The notes beneath the pieces are model-generated. The model was not told the origin of the DNA, searched no databases, and saw only the letters and a list, made by a program, of their open reading frames with translations. A stretch of DNA of 64,000 bases from contig NZ_QNVY02000007.1 in assembly GCF_003314435.2 (NCBI RefSeq), positions 31,340 through 95,339 of the forward strand, in the 5' to 3' direction. The position numbers and the translations under genes were made by a program. Positions 16,685-27,460 of this stretch are shown here, in pieces. Each line of letters begins with the position of its first letter. Within the stretch, counting starts at the first letter, position 1. Source of the DNA: Flavobacterium petrolei. Its GTDB lineage: Bacteria; Bacteroidota; Bacteroidia; Flavobacteriales; Flavobacteriaceae.

Positions 16685-17362
16685 ATGCGCATTGATATTG
16701 TTACTGTTCTCCCAGAATTATTGCGAAGTCCGTTTGAGGCTTCGATTATGAAACGTGCTATTGACAAAGGATTGGTGGAAGTTCATTTTCATAATCTGCG
16801 GGACTATACGACCAACAGACAGAAAAGTGTGGATGATTATCCTTATGGCGGTGGTGCTGGTATGGTAATGACGGTACAACCTATTGATGCCTGCATTACG
16901 CATTTGAAAAGCGAAAGAACCTACGACGAAATCATTTATATGTCGCCAGACGGGGAAACCCTGAATCAGAAAATGGCGAATACGATGTCAATGTATGAGA
17001 ATATTATTATCCTTTGCGGACATTATAAAGGTGTGGATCAACGCGTACGCGACCATTTTATCACGAAAGAAATCTCTATTGGTGATTATGTTTTGTCTGG
17101 TGGTGAGTTAGGAGCTTTGGTATTATCGGATGCCTTGATCCGACTGATTCCTGGCGTTTTGAGTGACGAAACCTCAGCACTGACGGATAGTTTTCAGGAT
17201 GGATTATTGTCGGGACCTATTTACACTCGCCCTGCGGATTACAACGGATGGAAAGTTCCGGAGGTTTTGACCAGCGGGAATTTTGCCAAAATTGATAAAT
17301 GGCGTGAGGATATGGCCTACGAACACACAAAGAATAGAAGACCGGATTTGCTTGAAGATTAA
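16685..17362 (+). CDS. trmD: tRNA (guanine-37-N1)-methyltransferase TrmD
   Basis: The 225-residue SPOUT enzyme methylates G37 next to the anticodon using S-adenosylmethionine. It begins [17 protein letters not shown] and carries [24 protein letters not shown] and the trefoil-knot segment [17 protein letters not shown], then [18 protein letters not shown]. The ATG at 16685 is chosen over an upstream TTG because it matches the family N-terminus. It is separated from rplS by a long perfect inverted repeat, so the two are not simply one transcript as in many bacteria. Confidence 0.96.
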   Translation: MRIDIVTVLPELLRSPFEASIMKRAIDKGLVEVHFHNLRDYTTNRQKSVDDYPYGGGAGMVMTVQPIDACITHLKSERTYDEIIYMSPDGETLNQKMANTMSMYENIIILCGHYKGVDQRVRDHFITKEISIGDYVLSGGELGALVLSDALIRLIPGVLSDETSALTDSFQDGLLSGPIYTRPADYNGWKVPEVLTSGNFAKIDKWREDMAYEHTKNRRPDLLED

Positions 17363-17368
17363 AAGTTT

Positions 17369-17458
17369 GTTTAAAGTTTAAAGTTTTTCTTGTTTAAAGT
17401 TGGTATTCAAGAACTTCTAAACTTTAAACAAGAAAAACTTTAAACTTTAAACTTTTTT
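17369..17458 (+). terminator. perfect 32-bp inverted repeat with T-run after trmD
   Basis: Left arm 17369-17400 and right arm 17421-17452 are exact reverse complements, separated by a 20-base loop and followed by six T. Each arm contains repeated TTTAAAG units. It is probably a terminator for trmD, directly abutting the rplS promoter, but is far longer than the other terminators here. Confidence 0.75.
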
Positions 17459-17461
17459 ATC

Positions 17462-17469
17462 TACTTTTG
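17462..17469 (+). promoter_or_regulatory. -7 promoter box of rplS
   Basis: TACTTTTG matches TAnnTTTG, four bases after the T-run of the preceding hairpin. The -33 region falls inside the hairpin arm and has no TTTG. Confidence 0.6.
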
Positions 17470-17541
17470 CGCCCACATTAGTTTAACCTCTGGCGAGATC
17501 CGTGAATGTTGATTTAATGCAACCCATAATTAAAAAATATC
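17470..17541 (+). promoter_or_regulatory. rplS 5' leader, probable ribosomal-protein leader RNA
   Basis: The untranslated leader can fold with CATT/AATG and TTAAC/GTTGA arms enclosing a loop containing CTCTGGCGAGATCCGTG, which is less AT-rich than surrounding intergenic DNA. An L19 leader class has been described in Flavobacteria, where L19 represses its own synthesis. Assignment to that class is inferred from position and fold, not tested. Confidence 0.45.
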
Positions 17542-17892
17542 ATGGCAGATTTAATGAAATTCGTTCAAGACGAATTCGTAACAAGAAAAGAATTCCCAGT
17601 TTTTGCAGCTGGAGATACTATCACCGTTTACTACGAAATTAGAGAGGGTGAAAAAACTAGAACACAGTTTTTTAAAGGAGTTGTTATTCAAAGAAGAGGT
17701 TCTGCTAATACAGAAACTTTCACAATTCGTAAAATGTCAGGTGCTATTGGAGTAGAGCGTATCTTCCCAGTAAACTTACCAGCTTTACAAAAAATTGAAA
17801 TCAACAAAAAAGGTGCAGTTCGTAGAGCTAGAATTTTCTACTTCAGAGAACTTACTGGTAAAAAAGCTAAGATTAAAGACAAAAGAAGATAG
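17542..17892 (+). CDS. rplS: 50S ribosomal protein L19
   Basis: The 116-residue protein lies at the 30S-50S interface. Conserved segments are FAAGDTITVYYEIREGEKTR, QFFKGVVIQRRGS, ETFTIRKMSGAIGVERIFP and GAVRRARIFYFRELTGKKAKI. Length is normal for the family. It has its own promoter and leader after the trmD hairpin and its own terminator. Confidence 0.98.
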   Translation: MADLMKFVQDEFVTRKEFPVFAAGDTITVYYEIREGEKTRTQFFKGVVIQRRGSANTETFTIRKMSGAIGVERIFPVNLPALQKIEINKKGAVRRARIFYFRELTGKKAKIKDKRR

Positions 17893-17911
17893 TCAAATAT
17901 CTCTTTACTAT

Positions 17912-17943
17912 AAAAGTCCCAACAGTGTTGGGACTTTTTTTTG
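17912..17943 (+). terminator. intrinsic terminator after rplS
   Basis: Perfect 12-bp stem AAAAGTCCCAAC / GTTGGGACTTTT with a three-base loop and T-run. Confidence 0.93.
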
Positions 17944-18079
17944 TTTACTATTTTCCTTATAAATTAATAATTTAGGATTATTGAACCCCTAAAACTAACA
18001 ATATAAGAATAACAAGTTAGTAATCTTAAAATTCGTATTTTTCTGTGCAAAATCCACCTTCTATTACATCTGATTTTCA

Positions 18080-18087
18080 TATATTTG
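18080..18087 (+). promoter_or_regulatory. -7 promoter box of icd
   Basis: TATATTTG matches TAnnTTTG, 70 bases before the start codon. No -33 TTTG is seen at the expected spacing. Confidence 0.5.
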
Positions 18088-18136
18088 TCCGCCTTATTTT
18101 AAGTGAAATACCTTATGTAAGCTACATTTAACTTGA

Positions 18137-20380
<2,244 letters not shown>

Positions 20381-20400
20381 TCAAGTTATTAACTATATTT

Positions 20401-20432
20401 AAAAGACAACCCGAAACGGTTGTCTTTTTTTT
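20401..20432 (+). terminator. intrinsic terminator after icd
   Basis: Stem AAAAGACAACC / GGTTGTCTTTT with a six-base loop and T-run. Confidence 0.93.
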
Positions 20433-20521
20433 ATATTAGCAATACCTTAACACTTGTTATATGACAATTGCTATTCAATTTATTGTACTTTGCGTTTTTT
20501 CATTTCGATAAAATTTAAACA

Positions 20522-22903
20522 ATGACTCCAAAGAAAATTATTACCTTTTTAGTTGTATTACTGTCCGCGCTCTCCTCTTTCGGGCAAGAGAAATTTACAC
20601 TAAGCGGAACTATTATTGACGCCAACAGCAATGAAACTTTAATAGGTGTCAACGTCGTGATTCCAGAGTTAAAAACTGGCGTAACCACCAATGAATACGG
20701 ATTTTACTCCATTACGATACCAAAAGGAAATTATACGGTTCAAATAAGTTATTTGGGTTATCTAACCATTTCCGAATCGATATCTCTAAACCAAAATATA
20801 AAAAACAATTTTAATTTATTCAGTAATGAAACCGCTTTACAAGAAGTCATCATTACTGATAATAAAACAAAAATAGACATCAAAAAACCAGAAATGAGCG
20901 TAAATAAACTCTCCATTTCAGCTATCAAAAAAATGCCAGTTGTGCTGGGTGAAGTGGATGTTTTAAAATCTATTTTGTTACTTCCCGGAGTTACAAATGC
21001 TGGCGAAGGCGCCTCCGGTTTCAATGTTCGTGGTGGCGGAGCGGATCAGAATTTAATTTTATTGGACGAAGCGACTATTTTTAATTCCTCGCATGTTTTT
21101 GGATTTTTCTCTGTTTTTAATCCGGATGCAATCAAAGATTTAAAATTATACAAAGGCGGAATTCCGGCTCGCTACGGCGGAAGAGCGTCTTCTGTTTTAG
21201 ATATTTATCAAAAGGACGGTAATAGCAAAAGTTTTCATGTTAATGGCGGAATCGGATTGATTTCCAGCCGCATTTTGGCCGAAGGACCATTGGTAAAAGA
21301 CAAAGGATCGTTCCTTATTGGCGGTAGAAGTTCCTACGCGCATTTATTCCTAAAACTTTCCGAAGAACAAAAAAACAACTCTGCTTATTTTTATGATTTG
21401 AATACCAAGTTGAGTTATAAATTGGATACTAACAACAGTCTTTATTTATCGGGTTATTTTGGTCGTGATGTTTTCAGTCTGAATAAAAGTTTTACCAATA
21501 TTTATGGAAATGCGACTTTAAACTTGCGTTGGAATCACCTGTTTTCTGAAAAGTTGTTTTCGAATTTATCACTTATTTACAGTGATTATTATTACGGTTT
21601 GGACCTAGATTTTGTGGGTTTCAAATGGGATTCCGGCATTAGAAACTACAATATTAAATACGATTTCAAGAATTATATTTCGGATAAATTCAAATTAAAT
21701 TACGGGATAAACGGAATTTACTACGAGTTTAATCCGGGAACCATCAAACCATCTGATGAGAACTCCGGTATCAATTTTGCTCAATTGGATAAAAAATATG
21801 CTTTTGAACCTGCAGTTTACATTAACGCTGATCACGAAATCTCCGATAGAATAGCGCTTTCTTATGGACTTCGTTACAGTATGTTTTACCGTTTAGGACA
21901 ATCTACCGTGAATATTTATGCCGACAATAATCCTGTCACGTTCAATTCCACTTTACAGATTTATGAAAAAGCAACTCCAATAGGCACTAAATTTTACGAC
22001 AGAAATAAAGTCATGAAAAGCTATAATTATTTGGAACCGCGTTTTTCTTTGGCCTACCAAATCAATGACGAGCAGTCTATAAAAGCGAGTTATAACAGAA
22101 TGGTGCAGTATTTACAACTGATTTCAAATACCTCATCGCCTACTCCGCTTGATATCTGGACGCCAAGTGATAGTTTTATAAAACCACAAATTGCGGATCA
22201 GGTTGCTTTGGGTTACTTTAAAAACTTCAACGATGACATGTATTCTCTTGAAGTAGAAACCTATTACAAAGAAGTACAAAACCGATTGGATTATATTGAC
22301 GGCGCTGATTTGATTGCCAATAAAGCCATCGAGCAAATAATCCTGAACGGCCAATTACGATCGTACGGTTTAGAAATCATGTTCCGAAAAAACGAAGGAA
22401 AATTTAATGGCTGGATTTCCTATACATTATCAAAATCCGAGCAACAAACTCCAGGAAGAACTTCAGTAGAAACTGGAATCAACAATGGTCAATGGTATAA
22501 TTCAGTATACGACAAATTGCATAATGTTGCTGTAACCACATCGTATAATTTGAATGAGAAATGGTCTTTTGGAGCTAATTTTGCCCTGCAAACCGGACAG
22601 CCAGTAACGTATCCTGTTGGGCAATATGACTACTTAGGAATCAATGTTCCCAGTTACGGATTGAGAAATGAAAATCGTCTTCCGTCTTACCATCACTTAG
22701 ATATTGCCGCTACTTTGACTCCAACAAAAAACAAAAATAGGGAATGGAAAGGCGAATGGGTTTTTAGTATCTATAATTTATACAATCGGAAAAATGCGGC
22801 TTCCATCAATTTCAGACAAAATACAGATACCGGAAGCAATGAAGCTGTAAAAACTTCGATTTTTGGTGTAGTTCCAGCAGTGAGTTATAACTTTAAGTTT
22901 TAA
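20522..22903 (+). CDS. TonB-dependent receptor with N-terminal carboxypeptidase-regulatory-like domain
   Basis: The 793-residue outer-membrane protein has a signal peptide (residues 1-22, ending FGQ) and a CarboxypepD_reg-like beta-sandwich (~27-105, LSGTIIDANSNETLIGVNV, YGFYSITIPKGNYTVQIS). The plug domain (~125-235) contains GASGFNVRGGGADQNLILLDEA and ARYGGRASSVLDI. A ~22-strand barrel follows, ending in aromatic SYNFKF. It is paired with a DUF4249 lipoprotein gene 40 bases downstream, a recurrent Bacteroidota couple in which the lipoprotein may act as a surface partner. It is not a SusC (no SusD neighbour). Substrate unknown. Confidence 0.93.
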   Translation: MTPKKIITFLVVLLSALSSFGQEKFTLSGTIIDANSNETLIGVNVVIPELKTGVTTNEYGFYSITIPKGNYTVQISYLGYLTISESISLNQNIKNNFNLFSNETALQEVIITDNKTKIDIKKPEMSVNKLSISAIKKMPVVLGEVDVLKSILLLPGVTNAGEGASGFNVRGGGADQNLILLDEATIFNSSHVFGFFSVFNPDAIKDLKLYKGGIPARYGGRASSVLDIYQKDGNSKSFHVNGGIGLISSRILAEGPLVKDKGSFLIGGRSSYAHLFLKLSEEQKNNSAYFYDLNTKLSYKLDTNNSLYLSGYFGRDVFSLNKSFTNIYGNATLNLRWNHLFSEKLFSNLSLIYSDYYYGLDLDFVGFKWDSGIRNYNIKYDFKNYISDKFKLNYGINGIYYEFNPGTIKPSDENSGINFAQLDKKYAFEPAVYINADHEISDRIALSYGLRYSMFYRLGQSTVNIYADNNPVTFNSTLQIYEKATPIGTKFYDRNKVMKSYNYLEPRFSLAYQINDEQSIKASYNRMVQYLQLISNTSSPTPLDIWTPSDSFIKPQIADQVALGYFKNFNDDMYSLEVETYYKEVQNRLDYIDGADLIANKAIEQIILNGQLRSYGLEIMFRKNEGKFNGWISYTLSKSEQQTPGRTSVETGINNGQWYNSVYDKLHNVAVTTSYNLNEKWSFGANFALQTGQPVTYPVGQYDYLGINVPSYGLRNENRLPSYHHLDIAATLTPTKNKNREWKGEWVFSIYNLYNRKNAASINFRQNTDTGSNEAVKTSIFGVVPAVSYNFKF

Positions 22904-22943
22904 AGGCAGCATCGATTAATAGCACAAAATAAAAAATAAAATC

Positions 22944-23765
22944 ATGAAAAAAATAACACTATATCTGGTACTTTTAATCGCTATTTTTTCGGCGAGTTGT
23001 GAAGATGTTATCGAAGTAGATTTAGATAATGCAGCACCAAAACTGGTTATTGAAGCAGCTATCAATTGGAAAAAAGGAACGACCGGAAATCAACAGAGAA
23101 TAAAACTAACCACTACAACCGGTTTTTACAACACAGAAATTCCAAAAGTTTCCGGAGCCACAGTTTCCATAAAAAATAGCGCTAATGTAGTTTTTAATTT
23201 TTCCGAAATTGCGAGTACTGGCGAATATACATGTACTACTTTTATACCGGTAATCAACGAAACCTATACACTGACAGTCATCAGCAATGGCAATACCTAC
23301 ACCGCTACCGAAACATTGAAACCCGTTACGCCAATCACAAAAATTGCTCAAAACAATCAAGGTGGTTTCACTGGAACCGACATTGAAATTAAGACATTCT
23401 ATCAAGATCCGGCGGGAGAAACCAATTATTATCTTTACAAATATGTATATTCAAACCAGGTAAAATCAAACTTTTATGTAGACCAGGATGAGTTTTTCAA
23501 CGGAAATGAATTCTTCAGCATCTCTCAAAATGACGAATTAAAAAAAGACGATAAAATTGAAGTAACGCACTACGGAATTTCAAAAGCATACTACAATTAC
23601 ATGAGTGTTTTGGTAAGTATTGCAGGAAATAGTGGTGGCGGACCATTTCAATCACCGCCAGCAACCGTAAGAGGAAATATCATCAATACCACTGATTCAG
23701 CAAATTATCCATTAGGCTATTTCTCCCTAAGCGAAGTCGATGTTAGAAATTACATTATTGAATAA
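22944..23765 (+). CDS. DUF4249 lipoprotein, partner of the TonB receptor
   Basis: The 273-residue protein has a lipoprotein signal peptide with lipobox FSASC (Cys19) followed by EDVIEVDLDNAAPKLVIEA, the typical DUF4249 start. Beta-rich repeats follow (TKIAQ-type strands, YTLTVISNGNTYTATETL). It is likely surface-exposed at the outer membrane. It forms a two-gene unit with the receptor upstream. The family has no established function; a substrate-capture role is inferred from genomic pairing only. Confidence 0.88.
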   Translation: MKKITLYLVLLIAIFSASCEDVIEVDLDNAAPKLVIEAAINWKKGTTGNQQRIKLTTTTGFYNTEIPKVSGATVSIKNSANVVFNFSEIASTGEYTCTTFIPVINETYTLTVISNGNTYTATETLKPVTPITKIAQNNQGGFTGTDIEIKTFYQDPAGETNYYLYKYVYSNQVKSNFYVDQDEFFNGNEFFSISQNDELKKDDKIEVTHYGISKAYYNYMSVLVSIAGNSGGGPFQSPPATVRGNIINTTDSANYPLGYFSLSEVDVRNYIIE

Positions 23766-23768
23766 TTT

Positions 23769-23911
23769 GGAGCTAATCCAGCTGTTCATTACAACTAAAA
23801 CAGGTTCTAAACAGTTTTCCAGTCCGTATAAGGAGCTTCCTTTGGTCGCTGTTCTACTGCCGCAAAACTAAAGTTTACAACCTGTTTTGGTTTTCATTGC
23901 CATCCGGGCTA
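23769..23911 (-). repeat. structured intergenic element, copy B (TAGCCC...TAGCTCC)
   Basis: Read on the minus strand it begins TAGCCCGGATGGCAATGAAAACC and ends GAACAGCTGG then ATTAGCTCC, matching copy A at 16501-16578. The centre is a long hairpin: AAAACAGGTT (with its extension GTAAAC) pairs with GTTTAGAACCTGTTTT across about 60 bases. It lies between the DUF4249 stop and thiN; no separate terminator is seen there, so the hairpin may also stop transcription. Confidence 0.6.
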
Positions 23912-23978
23912 GTACGTGAGAGATAAAACAAGAACTTTTATTTACTTTTACGTCACAATTTATAATTAATACTTCATT

Positions 23979-24641
23979 ATGTCTTCACACCATATCGTCC
24001 GCGACGACCAAGAACCTGCTTTAATCATTGCCAATGGCGCTTCCTGCAATCCAGAACTATTGGGTCAATTATTGGAATGGTCGCCGCTTGTTGTCGTATT
24101 AGATTCGGCTATGGTGCGTGTTATGGAATTAGACATCAAAGTCGACGTCCTTTTAGGAGATTTCGATAGAGGATTTGATCCTGAAATTTATAAAACGTCA
24201 CAATATCCCATAGAAATCATTCATACGCCGGATCAAAACAAAACCGATTTAGAGAAGGCTTTTGACTATTTAATCGAAAGAAAAATTCCTGCCGTAAACG
24301 TCGTTTGGGCAACCGGACGTAGAGCCGATCATACGATTACCAATCTGACCAACATCACACGATACAGAGATCTATTGAAGATTGTTATTCTGGACGATCA
24401 CTCGAAAGTGTTTTTATTGCCTAAGAAATTCGAAAAATGGTACACGGCGAACACTCCTATTTCATTAATTCCAATCGGTCACGTGACTGGAATTCATTCC
24501 GATAATTTATTTTATCCGTTGAAAGATGACAGTTTAACCATTGGTTACAGAACCGGAAGCAGCAATCACGTCATCAAAGACGGAATCGTAACAATAGAAC
24601 ATGAAGAAGGTGATTTATTGATGATGGAATGTTTGGATTAA
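23979..24641 (+). CDS. thiN: thiamine pyrophosphokinase
   Basis: The 220-residue enzyme converts thiamine to thiamine diphosphate with ATP. Family motifs are IIANGASCN, VVVLDSAM, VDVLLGDFD (metal and ATP-binding Asp residues), HTPDQNKTDLEKAFDY (catalytic D-Q-x-x-T-D-L-x-K-A block), WATGRRADHTITN and GYRTGSSNHV. Length is normal. It lies directly before a convergent hydrolase gene (three bases between stops). Confidence 0.95.
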   Translation: MSSHHIVRDDQEPALIIANGASCNPELLGQLLEWSPLVVVLDSAMVRVMELDIKVDVLLGDFDRGFDPEIYKTSQYPIEIIHTPDQNKTDLEKAFDYLIERKIPAVNVVWATGRRADHTITNLTNITRYRDLLKIVILDDHSKVFLLPKKFEKWYTANTPISLIPIGHVTGIHSDNLFYPLKDDSLTIGYRTGSSNHVIKDGIVTIEHEEGDLLMMECLD

Positions 24642-24644
24642 AAT

Positions 24645-25502
24645 TTATTGAATAGTCAACAAAGCATTTCTCACAATCTCATAATGACTCCAAGGAATAA
24701 AATGATTCGCTTCTTTAATCGATATTGTGTCGATTGATTTAGCATTGACAAACTTTTTTTGCATAAAGGCAACATTACTGTACGGTACCAAAGCATCTTT
24801 TGTTCCATGGATAATGGTAACATCGCAAGTAATCTTTTTCAGCTCTGGCTCTAAGTCCACCAAATCTTGTTTGAGCCACCACAACTCATCATTAGAAGGC
24901 CTTAATGCTCCGGGAATTAAATAACGCAAAGGAGAAGCCATGATAACAGTTCTCCATTTCTCTGGGTTTTCAGCTTTCGGGTCTAATGATCCTGCCAGTA
25001 TCACCAATCGTTTGTACCAAGACGGATTATTTACAGCTAACTGAGCTACAACTGGCCCGCCAACGGAATGTCCTACTAAAATTAGCGGCTTTTTGTTATC
25101 TATTTTTTTGATAAACTCAGCTATTCTTTGAGATTGTACCTTTAAATTTTGAGCATCCCCAAAATCACTGAATCCAAAACCCGGTCGGTCAATAGCAACC
25201 ATTCGGTATTTTTTAAGCAACAAAGTATCCTGAAGATATTCTTTGAAGGCATTCCAACTACCAGGCGAGCCATGCACAAAAAACAAAGTCGGGTTTTGCA
25301 CATTTCCCGTTGCTACATAATGTATTTTATAGCCTTCAAAAGCAATTGTTTTATCCTGAAATTCTGTTTTAGATGCACCAAAAAATTTTGTTGTTTCTTT
25401 ATTTGAAAAACGCATCGTCATACAAGATTGACAAATTACGATATACAAAAACATCAAACTGTAAACTATGTATCTCTTTTTGAAATGAAATGAAGCGGGC
25501 AT
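24645..25502 (-). CDS. alpha/beta hydrolase lipoprotein
   Basis: The 285-residue protein has an N-terminal hydrophobic segment ending in lipobox IVICQSC, so it is a probable lipoprotein. The hydrolase domain shows FFVHGSPGSWNAF, IDRPGFGFSDFG, nucleophile elbow VGHSVGGPVVAQ, acid in HGTKDALVP and His in EANHFIPW. The Met at 25502 is preferred because it gives a normal lipoprotein signal; the frame stays open 21 codons further upstream. Substrate unknown; the alpha/beta fold covers esterases, peptidases and dehalogenases. Confidence 0.88.
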   Translation of the reverse strand: MPASFHFKKRYIVYSLMFLYIVICQSCMTMRFSNKETTKFFGASKTEFQDKTIAFEGYKIHYVATGNVQNPTLFFVHGSPGSWNAFKEYLQDTLLLKKYRMVAIDRPGFGFSDFGDAQNLKVQSQRIAEFIKKIDNKKPLILVGHSVGGPVVAQLAVNNPSWYKRLVILAGSLDPKAENPEKWRTVIMASPLRYLIPGALRPSNDELWWLKQDLVDLEPELKKITCDVTIIHGTKDALVPYSNVAFMQKKFVNAKSIDTISIKEANHFIPWSHYEIVRNALLTIQ

Positions 25503-25642
25503 AAAGGTCATTCTGATAGTATTTTTTATAAAAGTAACCGTTTTTATGTTTCGGAAAAAACGCAACGTTCTAATTTTATGATTTATTTTCCATCTGTTTA
25601 TTGCTTAAAGTCTTCTTAACGCTTTTACAAAATAGTTATGAC

Positions 25643-25650
25643 TATATTTG
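25643..25650 (+). promoter_or_regulatory. -7 promoter box of rlmF
   Basis: TATATTTG matches TAnnTTTG, 16 bases before the rlmF ATG. Confidence 0.6.
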
Positions 25651-25666
25651 CATCGAAATAAAGAAA

Positions 25667-26638
25667 ATGAAAGCGAAAACGATTACCGAAAAGACTAATT
25701 TACATTCCAGAAATCTGGATAGATTTGGATATAATTTTGAGGAACTAATTCAAAAATCTCCTGAATTAAAGCCTTTTATTTCTACTAATAAGCACAATCC
25801 CGACGCTTTAGAAGAAACCATTGATTTTAGTAATCCCGATGCGGTAAAGTCGCTTAACAAAGCATTATTGTTATCCCATTATGACATACAAAACTGGGAT
25901 ATTCCTAAAAATTATCTTTGTCCGCCCATCCCGGGAAGAGCGGATTACATTCATTATATAGCAGATTTATTAGCCTCAGGTAATAACGGAATCGTTCCTG
26001 AAGGGGAAGCCGTTCAGGGTTTAGATATAGGTGTGGGTGCAAATTGTATTTATCCTATAATTGGTAATTCAGCTTACGGATGGAGTTTTGTAGGAACCGA
26101 TATTGACTTAAAAGCAATTGAAAACTGCAGCGCCATCATTGAAGAAAACCCAAAACTGATTGATGCCATCAGTTTACAACAGCAGACAGAATCGCGTTTT
26201 ATTTTCAAAAACATAATCACTCCCGAAGATAAATTTACGTTTACTATTTGCAATCCTCCTTTTCATTCCTCACAAGATGAAGCTACGAAAAGTTCGGTTC
26301 GAAAAATCAATAATTTAGAATCTCGAAGCGCCAAGAGCAAAGTAACTAAACCTGTTTTAAATTTTGGTGGTCATAACGCTGAATTGTGGTGTGAAGGCGG
26401 AGAATTGGGTTTTGTTACCCAAATGATTTACGAAAGTGCTAAATATCCGATGCAGTGTTTATGGTTTACCACTTTGGTGTCAAAAAAAGAGAATCTTTCT
26501 AGTCTTTACAAAACATTAAACAAAGTAAGTGCTGTCGAAATTAAAACGATTGATATGGCTCAAGGCCAAAAAACAAGCCGAATTGTAGCTTGGACTTTCC
26601 TGAGTGCAGCACAACAAAAGGCCTGGAAATTCGAATAA
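25667..26638 (+). CDS. rlmF: 23S rRNA (adenine-1618-N6)-methyltransferase RlmF
   Basis: The 323-residue SAM-dependent enzyme modifies A1618 of 23S rRNA. It begins with the family block NLHSRNLDRFGYNFEELIQ, has SAM motif I LDIGVGANCIYPIIG, acidic motif GTDIDLKAIENC and the N6-adenine catalytic motif NPPF in TICNPPFHSSQDEA. The C-terminal part has FGGHNAELWCEGGELGFVTQMI. The ATG at 25667 is chosen over an upstream in-frame start because the promoter box and the family N-terminus both fit it. Confidence 0.95.
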   Translation: MKAKTITEKTNLHSRNLDRFGYNFEELIQKSPELKPFISTNKHNPDALEETIDFSNPDAVKSLNKALLLSHYDIQNWDIPKNYLCPPIPGRADYIHYIADLLASGNNGIVPEGEAVQGLDIGVGANCIYPIIGNSAYGWSFVGTDIDLKAIENCSAIIEENPKLIDAISLQQQTESRFIFKNIITPEDKFTFTICNPPFHSSQDEATKSSVRKINNLESRSAKSKVTKPVLNFGGHNAELWCEGGELGFVTQMIYESAKYPMQCLWFTTLVSKKENLSSLYKTLNKVSAVEIKTIDMAQGQKTSRIVAWTFLSAAQQKAWKFE

Positions 26639-27460
26639 AAACTCCTATTTTGTTTAAGTATTGAATCCCACCAATCATTCTTGATAGTCGGGAAAAACTA
26701 TCTGTAGCTCTACTTTTTCCTATTATGCATTTAAAATGAAGTCCTTAAAAACTTCTATTATTAAATCAGTAATTAAACTTCTAAAAATTTATTTTACCGA
26801 AAAAAAAATGCATCTATTCATAAATTGTTGCATTTCTCTATGTTTTTAAGCCATTAGGAATAATTTTTAACATATAATTGCTTATGTTTGTTAATAAAAC
26901 ATTAAATTATTAAGGCGTCAATTCAATTTTAAATTTGCTTCAGATTAGATTAAAAACAGGAATTTAATCCTACAATCATTCTCTTTGCTTCTGGAAATAT
27001 ATGAGTTTAAATAATTTATACCATAAAGTTAAGCATTCAAAAAACTTAATTAGGACATAAAAAAATTCCGTTTAGAAGTTTAGCAAGATTAGTATTAATA
27101 AGGTAAAAGAACGGGAGGTTTTTGAGTATTTAAAAAGTTGATCTAATTAGCAAAAAAAGGCATTAATAACATTAGCAACAGACCTTCAAAAATATTGCAA
27201 ATGAGAATAGCGGAAAGAATGAATCCCGAAATAATAAAGTTAAAATTAAGTAAAATGTTAAAAAAAATTTGACTGTTTATTAAATTAAACATCCCTGATA
27301 ATGAAAAAAGTTTTCTAAACATCAATTTATCGCAGATGAATGTTGAATTTTTTTTTGCTAACTCGTACAGCTCTTGTCAAAAATATTTTAATAAAAATCT
27401 CAATTGAATTGTGTTTCAACCAATTTGCACGGAAAAGAATTAAACTATCCTCACTAAATT
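26639..27460. other. 822-base intergenic region before the sigma factor gene
   Basis: Very AT-rich and without a convincing gene. The open frames seen are a 60-codon hydrophobic frame on the minus strand at 27143-27325 and a 23-codon Lys-rich frame at 27201-27272 (MRIAERMNPEIIKLKLS...). Neither has a promoter, family match or clear start context. The sigma gene promoter should lie near the right end but no TAnnTTTG box was identified. Confidence 0.5.

Noticed and set aside
26650..26710. Possible third degenerate copy of the TAGCCC...TAGCTCC element
   Set aside because: Some words (GATAGT, GTAGCTCT) look similar but the conserved ends are not in the right order or spacing.
27143..27325. 60-codon hydrophobic ORF on the minus strand
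   Set aside because: Hydrophobic composition is expected from AT-rich DNA in this frame; no promoter, no family, isolated.
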